Origin: Oscillospiraceae bacterium
Lineage (GTDB): Bacteria; Bacillota; Clostridia; UBA1381; UBA9506
Assembly: GCA_015068855.1 (NCBI GenBank)
Contig: SVJS01000005.1
Span: 1-64,000 of the forward strand
Length of the DNA: 64,000 bases
Direction of reading: 5' to 3'
The position numbers and the translations under genes were made by a program. This document shows, piece after piece, positions 1 through 8,370 of the stretch; the stretch's first letter is position 1; the number at the start of each line of letters is the position of its first letter. The notes below the pieces were generated by a model. The model was not told the origin of the DNA. It saw only the letters and a list, made by a program, of their open reading frames with translations, and ran no database searches.

Positions 1-332
1 CAATACTACCGGCGGCAGCAACACCGGCGGCGACAACACCGGCGGCAGCAACACCGGCGGCAGCAACACCGGCGGCAGCAACACCGGCGGCGACAACACC
101 GGCGGCGACAACACCGGCGGCAACAATACCGGCGGCGACAATACCGGCGGCGACAATACCGGCGGCGACAATACCGGCAGCGACAACACCGGCGGCGGCA
201 ACACCGGCGGCGACAATACCGGTGGCGATAACACCGGCGGCGATAACACCGGCGGCGATAACACCGGCGGCGACAATACCGGCGGCGACAATACCGGCGG
301 CGACAATACCGGTGGCGATAACACCGGCGGTA
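1..332 (+). repeat. 15-bp in-frame tandem repeat encoding the pentapeptide (D/S/N)NTGG
   Basis: About 22 consecutive 15-bp units of the form RRCAAYACCGGCGGC are visible and the array runs off the left edge. Variation is mostly synonymous (AAC/AAT, GAC/GAT, GGC/GGT) or swaps Asp, Ser, Asn and Gly at one position. Because the unit is a multiple of three, copy-number change would alter linker length without breaking the frame. There are no spacers, so it is not a CRISPR array. Confidence 0.95.
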
Positions 333-757
333 ACGATGGACCGGTAACGCCCGGGCCCGAACCCGAGCCGGATTATGAAAGCATTAATTCGGAGATGGTG
401 GCAAATCTGAGTTTTGCTTCTTCCGATATTAGTGACAACATCAATCAGTTTGCCGATGTATGTTATGATGATGATGGCAACATTTTGCCCTATTATCCCA
501 GAAGATTGATTGAGATCGTTAAGGCTTGTATTGATGCAACCATTCTGGATGCGGATTCAAGAGTGATTACTGCAGAGTATGTCAGAAAAGAATATGACGA
601 CCCGATCGCGGAAGCAAAGGGCTACTATTATGATATTATGGATGAAAATGGTGACGTTGAGCAAGGTTTTAGAGACGCCATTGCATCACTCCATTCCACC
701 ACAATTTTGTGGCTGGCAGATGCTTTTGATATCGATGTAAGCCGCTATGAGCAATAA
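2..757 (+). CDS. C-terminal part of a probable surface protein with (D/S/N)NTGG repeats (5' end outside window)
   Basis: The reading frame is open from the left edge of the window, so the start codon lies upstream. The first 110 or so codons encode a monotonous low-complexity linker of five-residue units (D, S or N followed by NTGG). A short Pro/Glu segment (PGPEPEPD) leads into an acidic C-terminal domain of about 120 residues without cysteines or an obvious sorting motif. I do not recognise that domain. Gly/Thr/Asn/Asp linkers of this kind usually tether exported domains to the cell surface, so a surface location is inferred, not shown. A Rho-independent terminator follows the stop codon. 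An internal ATG at 395 gives a 120-residue frame, but the frame upstream is clearly coding and continuous, so 395 is not the true start. Confidence 0.8.
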   Translation, partial: NTTGGSNTGGDNTGGSNTGGSNTGGSNTGGDNTGGDNTGGNNTGGDNTGGDNTGGDNTGSDNTGGGNTGGDNTGGDNTGGDNTGGDNTGGDNTGGDNTGGDNTGGDNTGGNDGPVTPGPEPEPDYESINSEMVANLSFASSDISDNINQFADVCYDDDGNILPYYPRRLIEIVKACIDATILDADSRVITAEYVRKEYDDPIAEAKGYYYDIMDENGDVEQGFRDAIASLHSTTILWLADAFDIDVSRYEQ

Positions 758-771
758 GCCTTATATACTGG

Positions 772-801
772 AAAAGGAGCCGATTTACGGCTCCTTTTTT
801 C
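772..801 (+). terminator. Rho-independent terminator
   Basis: A GGAGCCG / CGGCTCC hairpin is followed by a run of T residues shortly after the stop of the repeat-containing protein. Confidence 0.9.
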
Positions 802-892
802 TTTCTTTTTGGAAGAATGCGCGGATGTTTCGGTGTGCTGTATTTAGAACGAATATATCCGGTAAACATGACGGAAATCATTAAATTACAAG

Positions 893-921
893 TTGACAAT
901 TTCCTCTGTGTGTGATACAAT
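893..921 (+). promoter_or_regulatory. SigA-type promoter of the class II aldolase gene
   Basis: TTGACA at 893-898 and TACAAT at 916-921 are separated by 17 bases, with TGTG just upstream of the -10. The ATG of the aldolase lies about 60 bases downstream. Confidence 0.85.
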
Positions 922-981
922 CATTAGACATGAAAATTATGAAAAACCTTGACTATTCAAGTTGTATCAGGAGGAGATTGT

Positions 982-1983
982 ATGAAAGATTTTGTATCGA
1001 TGTGTAAAAAAATCGGCAGCATGACAGACTATGTTCAGGGTGGCGGCGGTAACGCTTCCTGCAAGCATGGCGACAACAAAATGGCGATCAAGGCCTCCGG
1101 TTTTACCATTGGCGACATTACAGAAACAACAGGGTATGTCGATGTCGATTATATTAAAATAAAAGAGTATCATGCCGATGTTTTGCCCGAAGAAATGGAA
1201 GCAAAGGAAAAGGAATCAACGCCGTTTACCCTTTCCTGCGTATTCCCCTCAGATGGTCCGGCTCTGCGCCCGTCTGTTGAAACAGGCTTTCATTCCATTA
1301 TGAAAAAATATGTTATGCATACGCATCCTGTATACACAAATGTCATCACCTGTGCCGCAGGCGGCAAAGAGCTTGCAGAGAAAATTTTCAAAGATATTGA
1401 CTTTGTGTGGGTGCCCTATATCAACCCCGGCTTTTCCTTGACCATTGCCATAAGAGAGGCTATCACAGCTTATGAACAGGCAAAGGGCGTGTTCCCGAGA
1501 GTTATTTTCATGGAAAATCATGGTTTGGTTACGACGGATGATGATGCAGAAGCATGCGCTGATCTTCACATTCAAATCAATGAGGCCATTAAAAACTATC
1601 TGGGCCTTAACGACTTCTACACAGACCTTACGATGACACAGGATGGAGATAAATTTGTATGTTCTGCTCCTTTTGTCAAAGCGTATTTTGACAAATATAG
1701 CGTAAAAACCATGGAAGAAAATGCACTCTATCCGGACCAGTTGGTCTATTTGAACGCCGGTATGCATGATGGAAAAATTGCCTTTGATGGCGGCAAGGTT
1801 ATCCTCAATGCAGCTAAAAAAGAAGCAACGGCTATGCTTGAAACTTTTGCTGCTTTTGCATATGTTGTAGATGGCATTTACAGTTCAGGATTAACCATTA
1901 GCGCCATGGATGCCGCTGCAACAGGATTTATTAATAACTGGGAAAGCGAAAAGTACAGAAAAGAAATGGCAAAGAAGGGCTAA
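982..1983 (+). CDS. Class II aldolase/adducin-family protein
   Basis: This 333-residue protein has the marks of the class II (zinc) aldolase fold seen in L-fuculose- and L-rhamnulose-phosphate aldolases. There is a GGGGNAS phosphate-loop-like segment near residue 20, an HTHPV motif near residue 113 that supplies two metal-binding histidines, and an ENHG motif near residue 178 for a third. These enzymes cleave or form sugar phosphates. The protein is longer than the roughly 215-residue fuculose enzymes, and its substrate cannot be read from sequence. ATG at 982 follows CAGGAGGAG, so it is preferred over an in-frame TTG at 949 with no site. It appears monocistronic, with its own promoter and a terminator shared with the convergent PHP gene. 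Confidence 0.85.
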   Translation: MKDFVSMCKKIGSMTDYVQGGGGNASCKHGDNKMAIKASGFTIGDITETTGYVDVDYIKIKEYHADVLPEEMEAKEKESTPFTLSCVFPSDGPALRPSVETGFHSIMKKYVMHTHPVYTNVITCAAGGKELAEKIFKDIDFVWVPYINPGFSLTIAIREAITAYEQAKGVFPRVIFMENHGLVTTDDDAEACADLHIQINEAIKNYLGLNDFYTDLTMTQDGDKFVCSAPFVKAYFDKYSVKTMEENALYPDQLVYLNAGMHDGKIAFDGGKVILNAAKKEATAMLETFAAFAYVVDGIYSSGLTISAMDAAATGFINNWESEKYRKEMAKKG

Positions 1984-2009
1984 GTCATTTGCCAGAGAAA
2001 ACCTAAAAA

Positions 2010-2046
2010 AACAGTCACAAAGCGGATGCCGCTTTGTGACTGTTTT
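2010..2046. terminator. Bidirectional terminator between convergent genes
   Basis: A long perfect hairpin (ACAGTCACAAAGCGG paired with its complement) has A runs on the left and T residues on the right, so it can stop transcripts from the aldolase gene and from the oppositely oriented PHP gene. Confidence 0.85.
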
Positions 2047-2067
2047 GATTTAGAGCTAAAAGATTTT

Positions 2068-3252
2068 TTATAAGGGATAGTTTTCCTCACGCTTGACTAA
2101 GTCCCAAGCCATATCGACAAGATGAGCAAACTGTGGCAATTCAAGCTGCTTACAAATCATGCTTTGTCGTGAGGAGTTAACGTCTTCGCCTGAGATTTCA
2201 ATCATTGAATATGTCTTGCACAAATTTTGCAACCGTTTGATTTGTGTGTCTGTATTACGCGCAGGCATGTATGTAACGGCCTTTACATTTTCCTGCTTCA
2301 GCATTTCAAATAAATCTTCCAAGAAGTCATCTTCGAACTTGGCTGCTTTTTTATCGCCTGTTACGGAATCCGTCACGTCGCCGAGGTAGGCATAACACAA
2401 AATGGCTCCGACCTCATCAGCCAGTTTTACGGCTTCTTTAAGCGGCATGCATTCATCTGTCGCCGGAATATAGATTTTTTCAACAAGCTGTGCTTTCAGG
2501 ATTCCAAGTAAGTCATAAGCAAGGTGCGGGTTGTCGGCGTCAGACAGCATCCCGCTCTGTTTAGGCGACAGTGAAATCTGAAGCTTGTTTTGCACAAAAT
2601 CGGCACAATTTTCCGGTCCGCAAATACCTAAAATTTTAAGGCTGAGGGCATACAAAAGGTGTCTTTCCGTGATGGAGCCGCCTGCTTCGTAGCAGGAAAG
2701 GGGAAGAACATCTTTTGAAAAATCCAATTCGATGCCGTAAGGCTTCATGACGGCATTGATGTTTTCAAGCATTTTCCGATTGCGGACATTTCTTTTCTCT
2801 CTCAAAGGCTCAAACGCACGCTGCAAAACATCAAAGCCAGTAGCGGGAACGCTATGTATTGCCATGTAAGCAATACCGGGCTGGTCGGGGTTATTCAGCC
2901 GTTTGCCGGCAAGAGAGGTTTCGGAAAGGTCAACACGGCATTCCATACCGCAGGTTGTTCCGATGCCTGCAATTTTTCCCGCTTTTCGGAACTCTTTTGC
3001 ACCGCCGATGCTGTCATGGTCCATAATACCTGCGGTTTGCAAGCCTTCTGCCCGTGCCATGTAAATAGCGGCCGTGGGTGAATACGGCGAAAAAGAAAAA
3101 CAGGTGTGAATGTGGTTATTTGCAAACTGAGGCTTCACAATGGGGTGCTCCGTCTCATTTTTTAGCAGCATTTCAAGGTTTTTAAGCCTTTGCGCTTCGT
3201 CAGGTACGTTTAGAAGCTTAATGTTTTCTTGAAGTTGTACGTACATACTCAT
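2068..3252 (-). CDS. PHP-domain metal-dependent phosphoesterase-like protein
   Basis: The 394-residue protein carries PHP-domain signatures: HIHTCFS around residues 47-53 and MDHDS about 30 residues later, which together provide metal-binding His and Asp side chains. An EISGEDVNSS segment near the C-terminus resembles the closing metal-binding motif. PHP proteins hydrolyse phosphoesters (histidinol phosphate, DNA polymerase exonuclease domains, nucleotide or sugar phosphates), but I cannot assign a substrate. An N-terminal helix of about 40 residues precedes the PHP core. The ATG at 3252 has a GGAG site about 13 bases upstream; the Met two codons later is a possible alternative. A consensus promoter lies upstream. 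Confidence 0.8.
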   Translation of the reverse strand: MSMYVQLQENIKLLNVPDEAQRLKNLEMLLKNETEHPIVKPQFANNHIHTCFSFSPYSPTAAIYMARAEGLQTAGIMDHDSIGGAKEFRKAGKIAGIGTTCGMECRVDLSETSLAGKRLNNPDQPGIAYMAIHSVPATGFDVLQRAFEPLREKRNVRNRKMLENINAVMKPYGIELDFSKDVLPLSCYEAGGSITERHLLYALSLKILGICGPENCADFVQNKLQISLSPKQSGMLSDADNPHLAYDLLGILKAQLVEKIYIPATDECMPLKEAVKLADEVGAILCYAYLGDVTDSVTGDKKAAKFEDDFLEDLFEMLKQENVKAVTYMPARNTDTQIKRLQNLCKTYSMIEISGEDVNSSRQSMICKQLELPQFAHLVDMAWDLVKREENYPL

Positions 3253-3325
3253 GGTAATCTGTTTTTTCTCCTATATAAAATTTATGAACGAAAAGTTGTT
3301 TCATGAACTTTTATCCGTTATCATT

Positions 3326-3353
3326 ATTATACTACAAAATGCACTTGTGTCAA
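3326..3353 (-). promoter_or_regulatory. SigA-type promoter for the PHP-domain gene
   Basis: On the minus strand TTGACA (3348-3353) and TATAAT (3326-3331) are separated by 16 bases, both perfect matches to consensus. The start codon at 3252 lies about 70 bases downstream. Confidence 0.85.
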
Positions 3354-3385
3354 GTGAAAAAATAAGCAATATTTATGGCGTGTGA

Positions 3386-3415
3386 TTGACAAAAGATGTC
3401 TGTGAGTGGTACAAT
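3386..3415 (+). promoter_or_regulatory. SigA-type promoter upstream of the sstT leader
   Basis: TTGACA (3386-3391) and TACAAT (3410-3415) are separated by 18 bases. Transcription would start near 3421 and run through the hairpin at 3479-3509 before reaching sstT. Confidence 0.8.
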
Positions 3416-3420
3416 AAAAT

Positions 3421-3517
3421 AAGGGGGAAAGTGCTGTGCTTGCCTCGCAAGATAGGGCATAATGATTTGTTACGGAAAAACCGATGCAGATTTTCTGCCT
3501 GCATCGGTTATTTTTTT
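3421..3517 (+). ncRNA. Putative small RNA or attenuator leader upstream of sstT
   Basis: The interval runs from the predicted transcription start to a strong intrinsic terminator: AACCGATGCAG at 3479-3489 pairs with CTGCATCGGTT at 3499-3509, followed by ATTTTTTT. A smaller CTTGC/GCAAG hairpin lies within it. It contains no ORF with a ribosome binding site and matches no riboswitch consensus that I know. It could be a free small RNA of about 95 nt or a premature-termination leader for sstT, whose start is only about 110 bases further on. Two further hairpins follow the terminator (CCGGTGA/TCACCGG within 3520-3557 and a near-perfect ACACGGCG/CGTCGTGT stem at 3564-3581), and TATAAT at 3591-3596 could be part of a second promoter. 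Confidence 0.5.
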
Positions 3518-3625
3518 GCCGGTGAGGCGGGAAAATCTGACAGCATGCATCACCGGTTTTTGAACACGGCGTACGTCGTGTAAAACATTATATAATATTG
3601 AATGTATATACGAAAAGGAGAAAAC

Positions 3626-4852
3626 ATGATGAAACAGTTTTTTGGTTGGTGTAAAAAGACGCCTTTAATAGCTAAGATTGCAGTCGGGCTTGTCGTCGGC
3701 GTATGCCTTGGCTTATGGGTTCCGCAAGCAAGCTTTATTATGGTGCTTGGCGACATCTTTGTCGGTGCCTTAAAAGCCATTGCACCGATTTTGGTTTTTG
3801 TGCTTGTGGTTGCTTCTCTTGCAAGTGCGGGCAAGGGTATCGGCAAAAGGTTCAGCCGGGTCATCTTCTTTTACATGCTCAGCACATTCCTTGCCGCTGT
3901 TGTTGCTGTTGGTGCCAGCTATCTTGTTAAGCCGACCATCCCTCTTGCTCAGGCAATAGAGCAGTCGGCGCCCTCAAGTCTTGGTGAGGTGCTTACCACG
4001 CTTTTATCCAATATGGTCATGAATCCCGTGAGTGCGCTGATGAATGCTAATTATGTAGGCATTCTTACCTGGGCTGTTGTGTTTGGCCTTGCTTTGCGCG
4101 TGATTGCCGGAGACAAGACAAAAGACGTTTTAACCGATTTTTCAAATGCCATTTCCAAGGCGGTTGCCTGGGTCATCCAATTGGCACCGCTGGGCATCAT
4201 GGGTTTGGTTTACGGTTCGGTTAGTGAATATGGTATTGAAATTTTTACGGATTACGGAAAACTCCTTGCGGTTTTGGTTGGCAGTATGTTGGTGATGGCT
4301 TTTGTCGTGGATCCGCTCATTGTTGCCGTTGCACTTAAACGCAATCCGTATCCACTGGTGCTCAGATGCTTCAAGGAATCAGGAGTTACAGCCTTTTTCA
4401 CAAGAAGCTCTGCTGCCAACATTCCCATTAATATGAGTCTTTGCGAAAAACTTGGTCTTGACAGGGAGCATTACAGTGTTTCCATCCCCTTGGGTGCAAC
4501 CATCAATATGGACGGGGCGGCCATCACAATCACGGTGATGTCGCTTGCTGCTGCGTTTTCTCAGGGACTTAACGTCAACATTTTGATTGCCATTATCCTG
4601 AGCTTTGTTGCGACCTTGGGTGCATGCGGTGCCTCCGGCGTGGCGGGTGGCTCACTTCTTTTGATTCCAATGGCGTGTTCCTTGCTGGGCGTGGGTCAGG
4701 ATATTGCTATGCAGGTTGTGGCTGTTGGCTTCATCATTGGTGTGGTGCAGGATTCTCTGGAAACAGCAATCAATTCCTCCGGAGACGTTATTTTCTGTGC
4801 AACAGCCGAGTTTATGGAATGGAAAAAACAGGGCAAGGAGCTGCCGTTTTAA
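3626..4852 (+). CDS. sstT: Serine/threonine:Na+ symporter SstT
   Basis: The protein of 408 residues belongs to the dicarboxylate/amino acid:cation symporter family. It has eight or so hydrophobic segments, the TRSSAANIP serine-rich re-entrant loop near residues 258-266 and the NMDGAA motif that forms the substrate and sodium site. The overall match is to SstT, which imports serine and threonine with Na+, not to the glutamate carriers of the same family. AAGGAG at 3615-3620 places the start at ATG 3626 or the adjacent ATG 3629; an upstream ATG at 3602 has no site. The leader contains a terminator hairpin, so expression may be attenuated. Confidence 0.88.
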   Translation: MMKQFFGWCKKTPLIAKIAVGLVVGVCLGLWVPQASFIMVLGDIFVGALKAIAPILVFVLVVASLASAGKGIGKRFSRVIFFYMLSTFLAAVVAVGASYLVKPTIPLAQAIEQSAPSSLGEVLTTLLSNMVMNPVSALMNANYVGILTWAVVFGLALRVIAGDKTKDVLTDFSNAISKAVAWVIQLAPLGIMGLVYGSVSEYGIEIFTDYGKLLAVLVGSMLVMAFVVDPLIVAVALKRNPYPLVLRCFKESGVTAFFTRSSAANIPINMSLCEKLGLDREHYSVSIPLGATINMDGAAITITVMSLAAAFSQGLNVNILIAIILSFVATLGACGASGVAGGSLLLIPMACSLLGVGQDIAMQVVAVGFIIGVVQDSLETAINSSGDVIFCATAEFMEWKKQGKELPF

Positions 4853-5002
4853 GCTGACACGATATGGTCTTTCATTTCTCAAAAAGCTGTCATAAAATTT
4901 GGAAACGCCTAATGTGGTTTGGCGAGAGTCAAGGCTGGTGACGATGCGCCTCAAAACGGTTGGGAAATGAATTAAGGTTAGTTATTTTAAGGAGTGCACG
5001 CT

Positions 5003-6424
5003 ATGAGAAAATTTGATACAAAAGTTCAGCATCTTAAATATAAAGTGCTGCGGGAAGTTGCAAAACAAGCCTGGCATGGTACACTTCTTGAAAACATTAC
5101 GGAAATACCGAAAACCATTGTTCCCGGCAAAACCTCAACCATGCGGTGTTGTGTGTATAAAGAAAGAGCCATCCTTTCCGAACGTGTCAGAATCGCCATG
5201 GGTGGGAACCGGGAAAATCCCAATGTCATTGAGGTTATTGACATCGCCTGTGATGAATGTCCGGCGGCAGGGTATGAGGTAACGGATTCTTGCAGAGGTT
5301 GCCTGGCACACAGGTGTGAAGATGTATGTAAACGCGGCGCCATTTCCTTTGATGCAAATCATGTCGCGCATATTGACAAAGAAAAGTGCGTGGAATGTGG
5401 TCAATGTGCCAAGGTTTGCCCTTATTCTGCCATTGTCAACCGCAAGCGCCCCTGCCAGAATGCATGCAAAATCAAGGCGATTTCCATTAACGAGGAGAAT
5501 GCGGCAAGTATTGATAATGAAACCTGTATTGCCTGCGGCGCCTGTGTATATCAATGTCCCTTCGGCGCTATTATGGATAAGTCCTACATTCTGGATGTGG
5601 TTGACTGTATCAAAAATAGCGATAACAACCAAAAGTATAAGGTCTATGCGATGGTAGCCCCCTCGATTTCGAGTCAGTTTACCTATGCAAAACTGGGACA
5701 GGTTATTAAAGGCTTGAAAGAGCTTGGCTTTTTCGCCGTTGTTGAGGCAGCGCTGGGTGCCGATATGGTAGCTCAGGCGGAATCTAAGGAGCTGAGTGAA
5801 AAAGGCTTTTTGACCAGTTCCTGCTGTCCGGCTTTTGTGGCCTATGTTAAATCCGCATTTCCGGATTTGGTGCAGTATATTTCTCATACTCTTTCGCCCA
5901 TGGCGACCCTTGCAAAACATATCAAGGAAACAGACCCTGATGCAAAGGTTGTGTTCATTGGTCCCTGCACGGCAAAAAAAGCCGAAGCACAGCTTGACTC
6001 CGTTAAGCCCTATGTAGATGCCGTCATAACATTTGAGGAGCTGCAGGCACTTTATGACAGTAAGGACATTGACATTACAACCCTTGATGAAGAAATTCTG
6101 GATAATGCATCGTATTTTGGAAGAATTTTTGCCCGCTCGGGAGGGCTTACCGATGCCGTCGCGCAGGGTTTGGCGGAGCAGAATATAGATTTCGACTTGA
6201 AAGCCCTTCCCTGTGACGGCATTGAAGCCTGCAAGGTGGCACTTCTGAAAAAGAAGAAAAATGTTTTAACAGCTAATTTTATCGAGGGCATGGCCTGCGT
6301 GGGCGGCTGTATTGGCGGTGCCGGTTGCCTGACCCATGGCGAGAAAAACAAAGCCGAGGTTGATAAGTATGGCAGAGAGGCTTCAGAGAAAACCATCGGG
6401 GACGCCATTTCTGTGTTGAAGTAA
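5003..6424 (+). CDS. Monomeric [FeFe] hydrogenase, group B type
   Basis: This 473-residue protein catalyses reversible H2 formation. The N-terminal half has clustered cysteines for [4Fe-4S] clusters: CRGC near residue 98 and ferredoxin-like CVECGQCAKVCP and CIACGACVYQCP motifs. The H-cluster motifs follow in order: TSSCCPAF near residue 272 (L1), GPCTAKKAEA near 321 (L2) and GMACVGGCIGGAG near 430 (L3). The L2 sequence PCTAKK and the CVGGC form of L3 fit the group B enzymes of Clostridia better than the group A catalytic enzymes. No maturase or partner subunit lies nearby, so the electron donor is unknown. ATG at 5003 follows AAGGAG at 4989-4994; an in-frame GTG at 4994 overlaps that site and is rejected. 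The 150 bases upstream hold no clear promoter. Confidence 0.9.
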   Translation: MRKFDTKVQHLKYKVLREVAKQAWHGTLLENITEIPKTIVPGKTSTMRCCVYKERAILSERVRIAMGGNRENPNVIEVIDIACDECPAAGYEVTDSCRGCLAHRCEDVCKRGAISFDANHVAHIDKEKCVECGQCAKVCPYSAIVNRKRPCQNACKIKAISINEENAASIDNETCIACGACVYQCPFGAIMDKSYILDVVDCIKNSDNNQKYKVYAMVAPSISSQFTYAKLGQVIKGLKELGFFAVVEAALGADMVAQAESKELSEKGFLTSSCCPAFVAYVKSAFPDLVQYISHTLSPMATLAKHIKETDPDAKVVFIGPCTAKKAEAQLDSVKPYVDAVITFEELQALYDSKDIDITTLDEEILDNASYFGRIFARSGGLTDAVAQGLAEQNIDFDLKALPCDGIEACKVALLKKKKNVLTANFIEGMACVGGCIGGAGCLTHGEKNKAEVDKYGREASEKTIGDAISVLK

Positions 6425-6636
6425 GATATACAACATCTCAGACGACCTTGCATCGGTGCCTTTTGCGTGAAGCTGCATGAGGGCATAAAAGACGCAGTGC
6501 GGTATGCATCCGCAGCATTTTCCAAAACAGTCAGTCGGGCGAGAACCGGCCAATCCATTCCCGTATTATATTGACAAGGTAATTTTAGTTTGTGTTGCCT
6601 GCGATGATTAACGACAGGAGGATGAAAACAGACGTG

Positions 6637-8169
6637 ATGACGAAAACAGAAAGCGTAATAGGAATCAATCTGCCTAAAAACAAAAAAAAGGTATGGTATA
6701 ATGTTTGGGGCATATTGTGTTCTGCATTTTTGATATTTACACTTTTGTTGCATCTTTCTGCTTCATGGTATATCAGACATTACGGAGAAACGGGTTTTGA
6801 TTCGGTGATCTTTACTCTTTTATCAAATATAAAAGGTACCAGCAATGAACTTTTGATCAGTTTTTGCTTAGAGAGCGCCTTGCCTATGGTTTTATGCGGC
6901 GGAGCCTTGATTTACGTGTTGTTTATTCGCAAATTCAAAAAAACATGGTATTCAAAGATTAGATTTTGGCATAAAGCAGCAATTTCCTTGTTTTTTTCGA
7001 TGCTTCTTTTGTTACATGCAGGAACCAAGGTGGATATTTTTGGTTACATTCAAAAGATGATGATACAAACAACCATTTATGAAGAGCATTTTATTGAGCC
7101 GTGTAATGACAACATTAGTTTCCCTGATGATAAAAGAAATTTGATATATATTTTTCTGGAATCGATGGAGACTTCGTATATGTCAGAGACAGAGGGTGGA
7201 GCACTTCCTGAAAATGTTATGCCGGAGTTGACAAGACTGGCCAAAGAAAACATTAACTTTTCCCAAAACGATGGGATAGGTGGATTTTTAACGCCCAGCG
7301 GAACCGGCTGGACAGTGGCGGGAATGGTATCACAAACTTCGGGCGTTCCGTTAAAGGGGTCTGTCGGTGCGCTTGGGAACAATGAATATGGAACAGAAGA
7401 GTTTATGCCGGGCGTGGTTTCACTTTCGGATATTTTAAGCCAAAACGGATATAAGCAGGCGCTCATGGTCGGCTCGGACGCCTCCTACGCGAACAGACGA
7501 GTGTATTTTGCTCAACATAATACAGATTATATATATGATTACATAACGGCAAAGGAAGACAGCATTATAGATGATGACTACTATGTCTGGTGGGGTATGG
7601 AGGACGAGTTGCTTTTTGAATACGCAAAGGACAAGATTCGTCAAATGGCAAAGGAACCGGAGCCCTTTTCTTTCACGTTACTAACAGTAGATACTCATTT
7701 TCCGGATGGATATGTTTGCGATTTGTGTAAAAATAGATTCAACGAACAATACAATAATGTAATCTCCTGTGCAAGCCATCAGGTTGAAAAATTTGTGAAT
7801 TGGATTAAAAGGCAAGACTTTTTTGAGAATACAACCATTGTGATTTGCGGTGACCATTTAAGCATGGATAACCAATATATAACAAGAAATGTCCCGGATA
7901 ATTACGAAAGACGGGTCTATAATTGCTTTATAAACTCTGCTGTGACAGGAGAGAACTACAAAAACAGGATATTTACAAGTCTTGATATTTTTCCCACAAC
8001 ATTGGCTGCTATGGGTTGTGACATTAAGGGCGATCGCCTGGGGCTTGGAACCAATCTGTTTTCCCAGGAACAGACTCTGGCAGAGAAAATGGGCTATGAG
8101 GAGTTTGATCGTGCCCTGCTATACAGTTCGAATTATTACATTAAAAAGTTTTTGATCAATCAGGAATGA
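6637..8169 (+). CDS. Membrane sulfatase-fold phosphoglycerol transferase (OpgB/LtaS-like)
   Basis: About 510 residues with three hydrophobic N-terminal segments followed by an extracellular alkaline-phosphatase/sulfatase domain. Visible motifs are FLESMETSYM (metal-binding Glu), GTGWTVAGM (candidate nucleophilic Thr), DTHFPDGY and GDHLSMDN (metal ligands). GTGWT-AGM and GDHLSM resemble E. coli phosphoglycerol transferase OpgB/MdoB more than classical LtaS. Such enzymes move glycerol phosphate from phosphatidylglycerol onto an external glycan or teichoic acid. AGGAGG at 6616-6621 is 12 bases from GTG 6634 and 15 from ATG 6637, so the exact start is uncertain by one codon. A terminator follows. 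Confidence 0.8.
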   Translation: MTKTESVIGINLPKNKKKVWYNVWGILCSAFLIFTLLLHLSASWYIRHYGETGFDSVIFTLLSNIKGTSNELLISFCLESALPMVLCGGALIYVLFIRKFKKTWYSKIRFWHKAAISLFFSMLLLLHAGTKVDIFGYIQKMMIQTTIYEEHFIEPCNDNISFPDDKRNLIYIFLESMETSYMSETEGGALPENVMPELTRLAKENINFSQNDGIGGFLTPSGTGWTVAGMVSQTSGVPLKGSVGALGNNEYGTEEFMPGVVSLSDILSQNGYKQALMVGSDASYANRRVYFAQHNTDYIYDYITAKEDSIIDDDYYVWWGMEDELLFEYAKDKIRQMAKEPEPFSFTLLTVDTHFPDGYVCDLCKNRFNEQYNNVISCASHQVEKFVNWIKRQDFFENTTIVICGDHLSMDNQYITRNVPDNYERRVYNCFINSAVTGENYKNRIFTSLDIFPTTLAAMGCDIKGDRLGLGTNLFSQEQTLAEKMGYEEFDRALLYSSNYYIKKFLINQE

Positions 8170-8247
8170 AACCCGTATATAGGGAATACTGCCCGGCATC
8201 TAGATTGTACAGTTTTTGTAAGGAGAAAAGAGCTTTAAGTCTGTCAA

Positions 8248-8279
8248 AAAAACTGCTCGCAGGTCGGGCAGTTTTTTCT
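8248..8279 (+). terminator. Rho-independent terminator
   Basis: A nine-pair stem, AACTGCTCG with CGGGCAGTT, is followed by TTTTTTCTT. The next promoter's -35 overlaps the end of the T tract. Confidence 0.88.
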
Positions 8280-8307
8280 TGTTTTGGGCCATGATGTATG
8301 ATACAAT
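8279..8307 (+). promoter_or_regulatory. SigA-type promoter of the HAD/ATP-grasp operon
   Basis: TTGTTT (8279-8284) and TACAAT (8302-8307) are separated by 17 bases, with an upstream TG extension (TATGATACAAT). Confidence 0.75.
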
Positions 8308-8370
8308 AGTAACGGTAATGTCGATACAAATGCTCAGCGGCCTGTGCCGCAACAATTTTGGGAGGCAAAC

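Noticed and set aside
1-332. Repeat array at the left edge as a CRISPR
   Set aside because: Units are contiguous 15-mers without spacers and translate in frame with the downstream protein.
3386-3583. 65-codon plus-strand frame upstream of sstT
   Set aside because: Its start lies inside the promoter -35 and it reads through the terminator hairpin.
4853-5002. Possible riboswitch before the hydrogenase gene
   Set aside because: I could not match the 150 bases to any known aptamer, and they hold neither a terminator nor a clear promoter.
5135-5920. 261-codon minus-strand frame inside the hydrogenase gene
   Set aside because: It is antisense to a clearly conserved gene, lacks a sensible ribosome site and shows no family motif.
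6494-6522. TGCGG/CCGCA hairpin with TTTT after the hydrogenase gene
   Set aside because: The stem is only five pairs and the T run is short and displaced, so it is not called a terminator.
6052-6753. 233-codon minus-strand frame spanning the end of the hydrogenase gene
   Set aside because: Composition is that of an antisense shadow and it crosses the start of the next gene.
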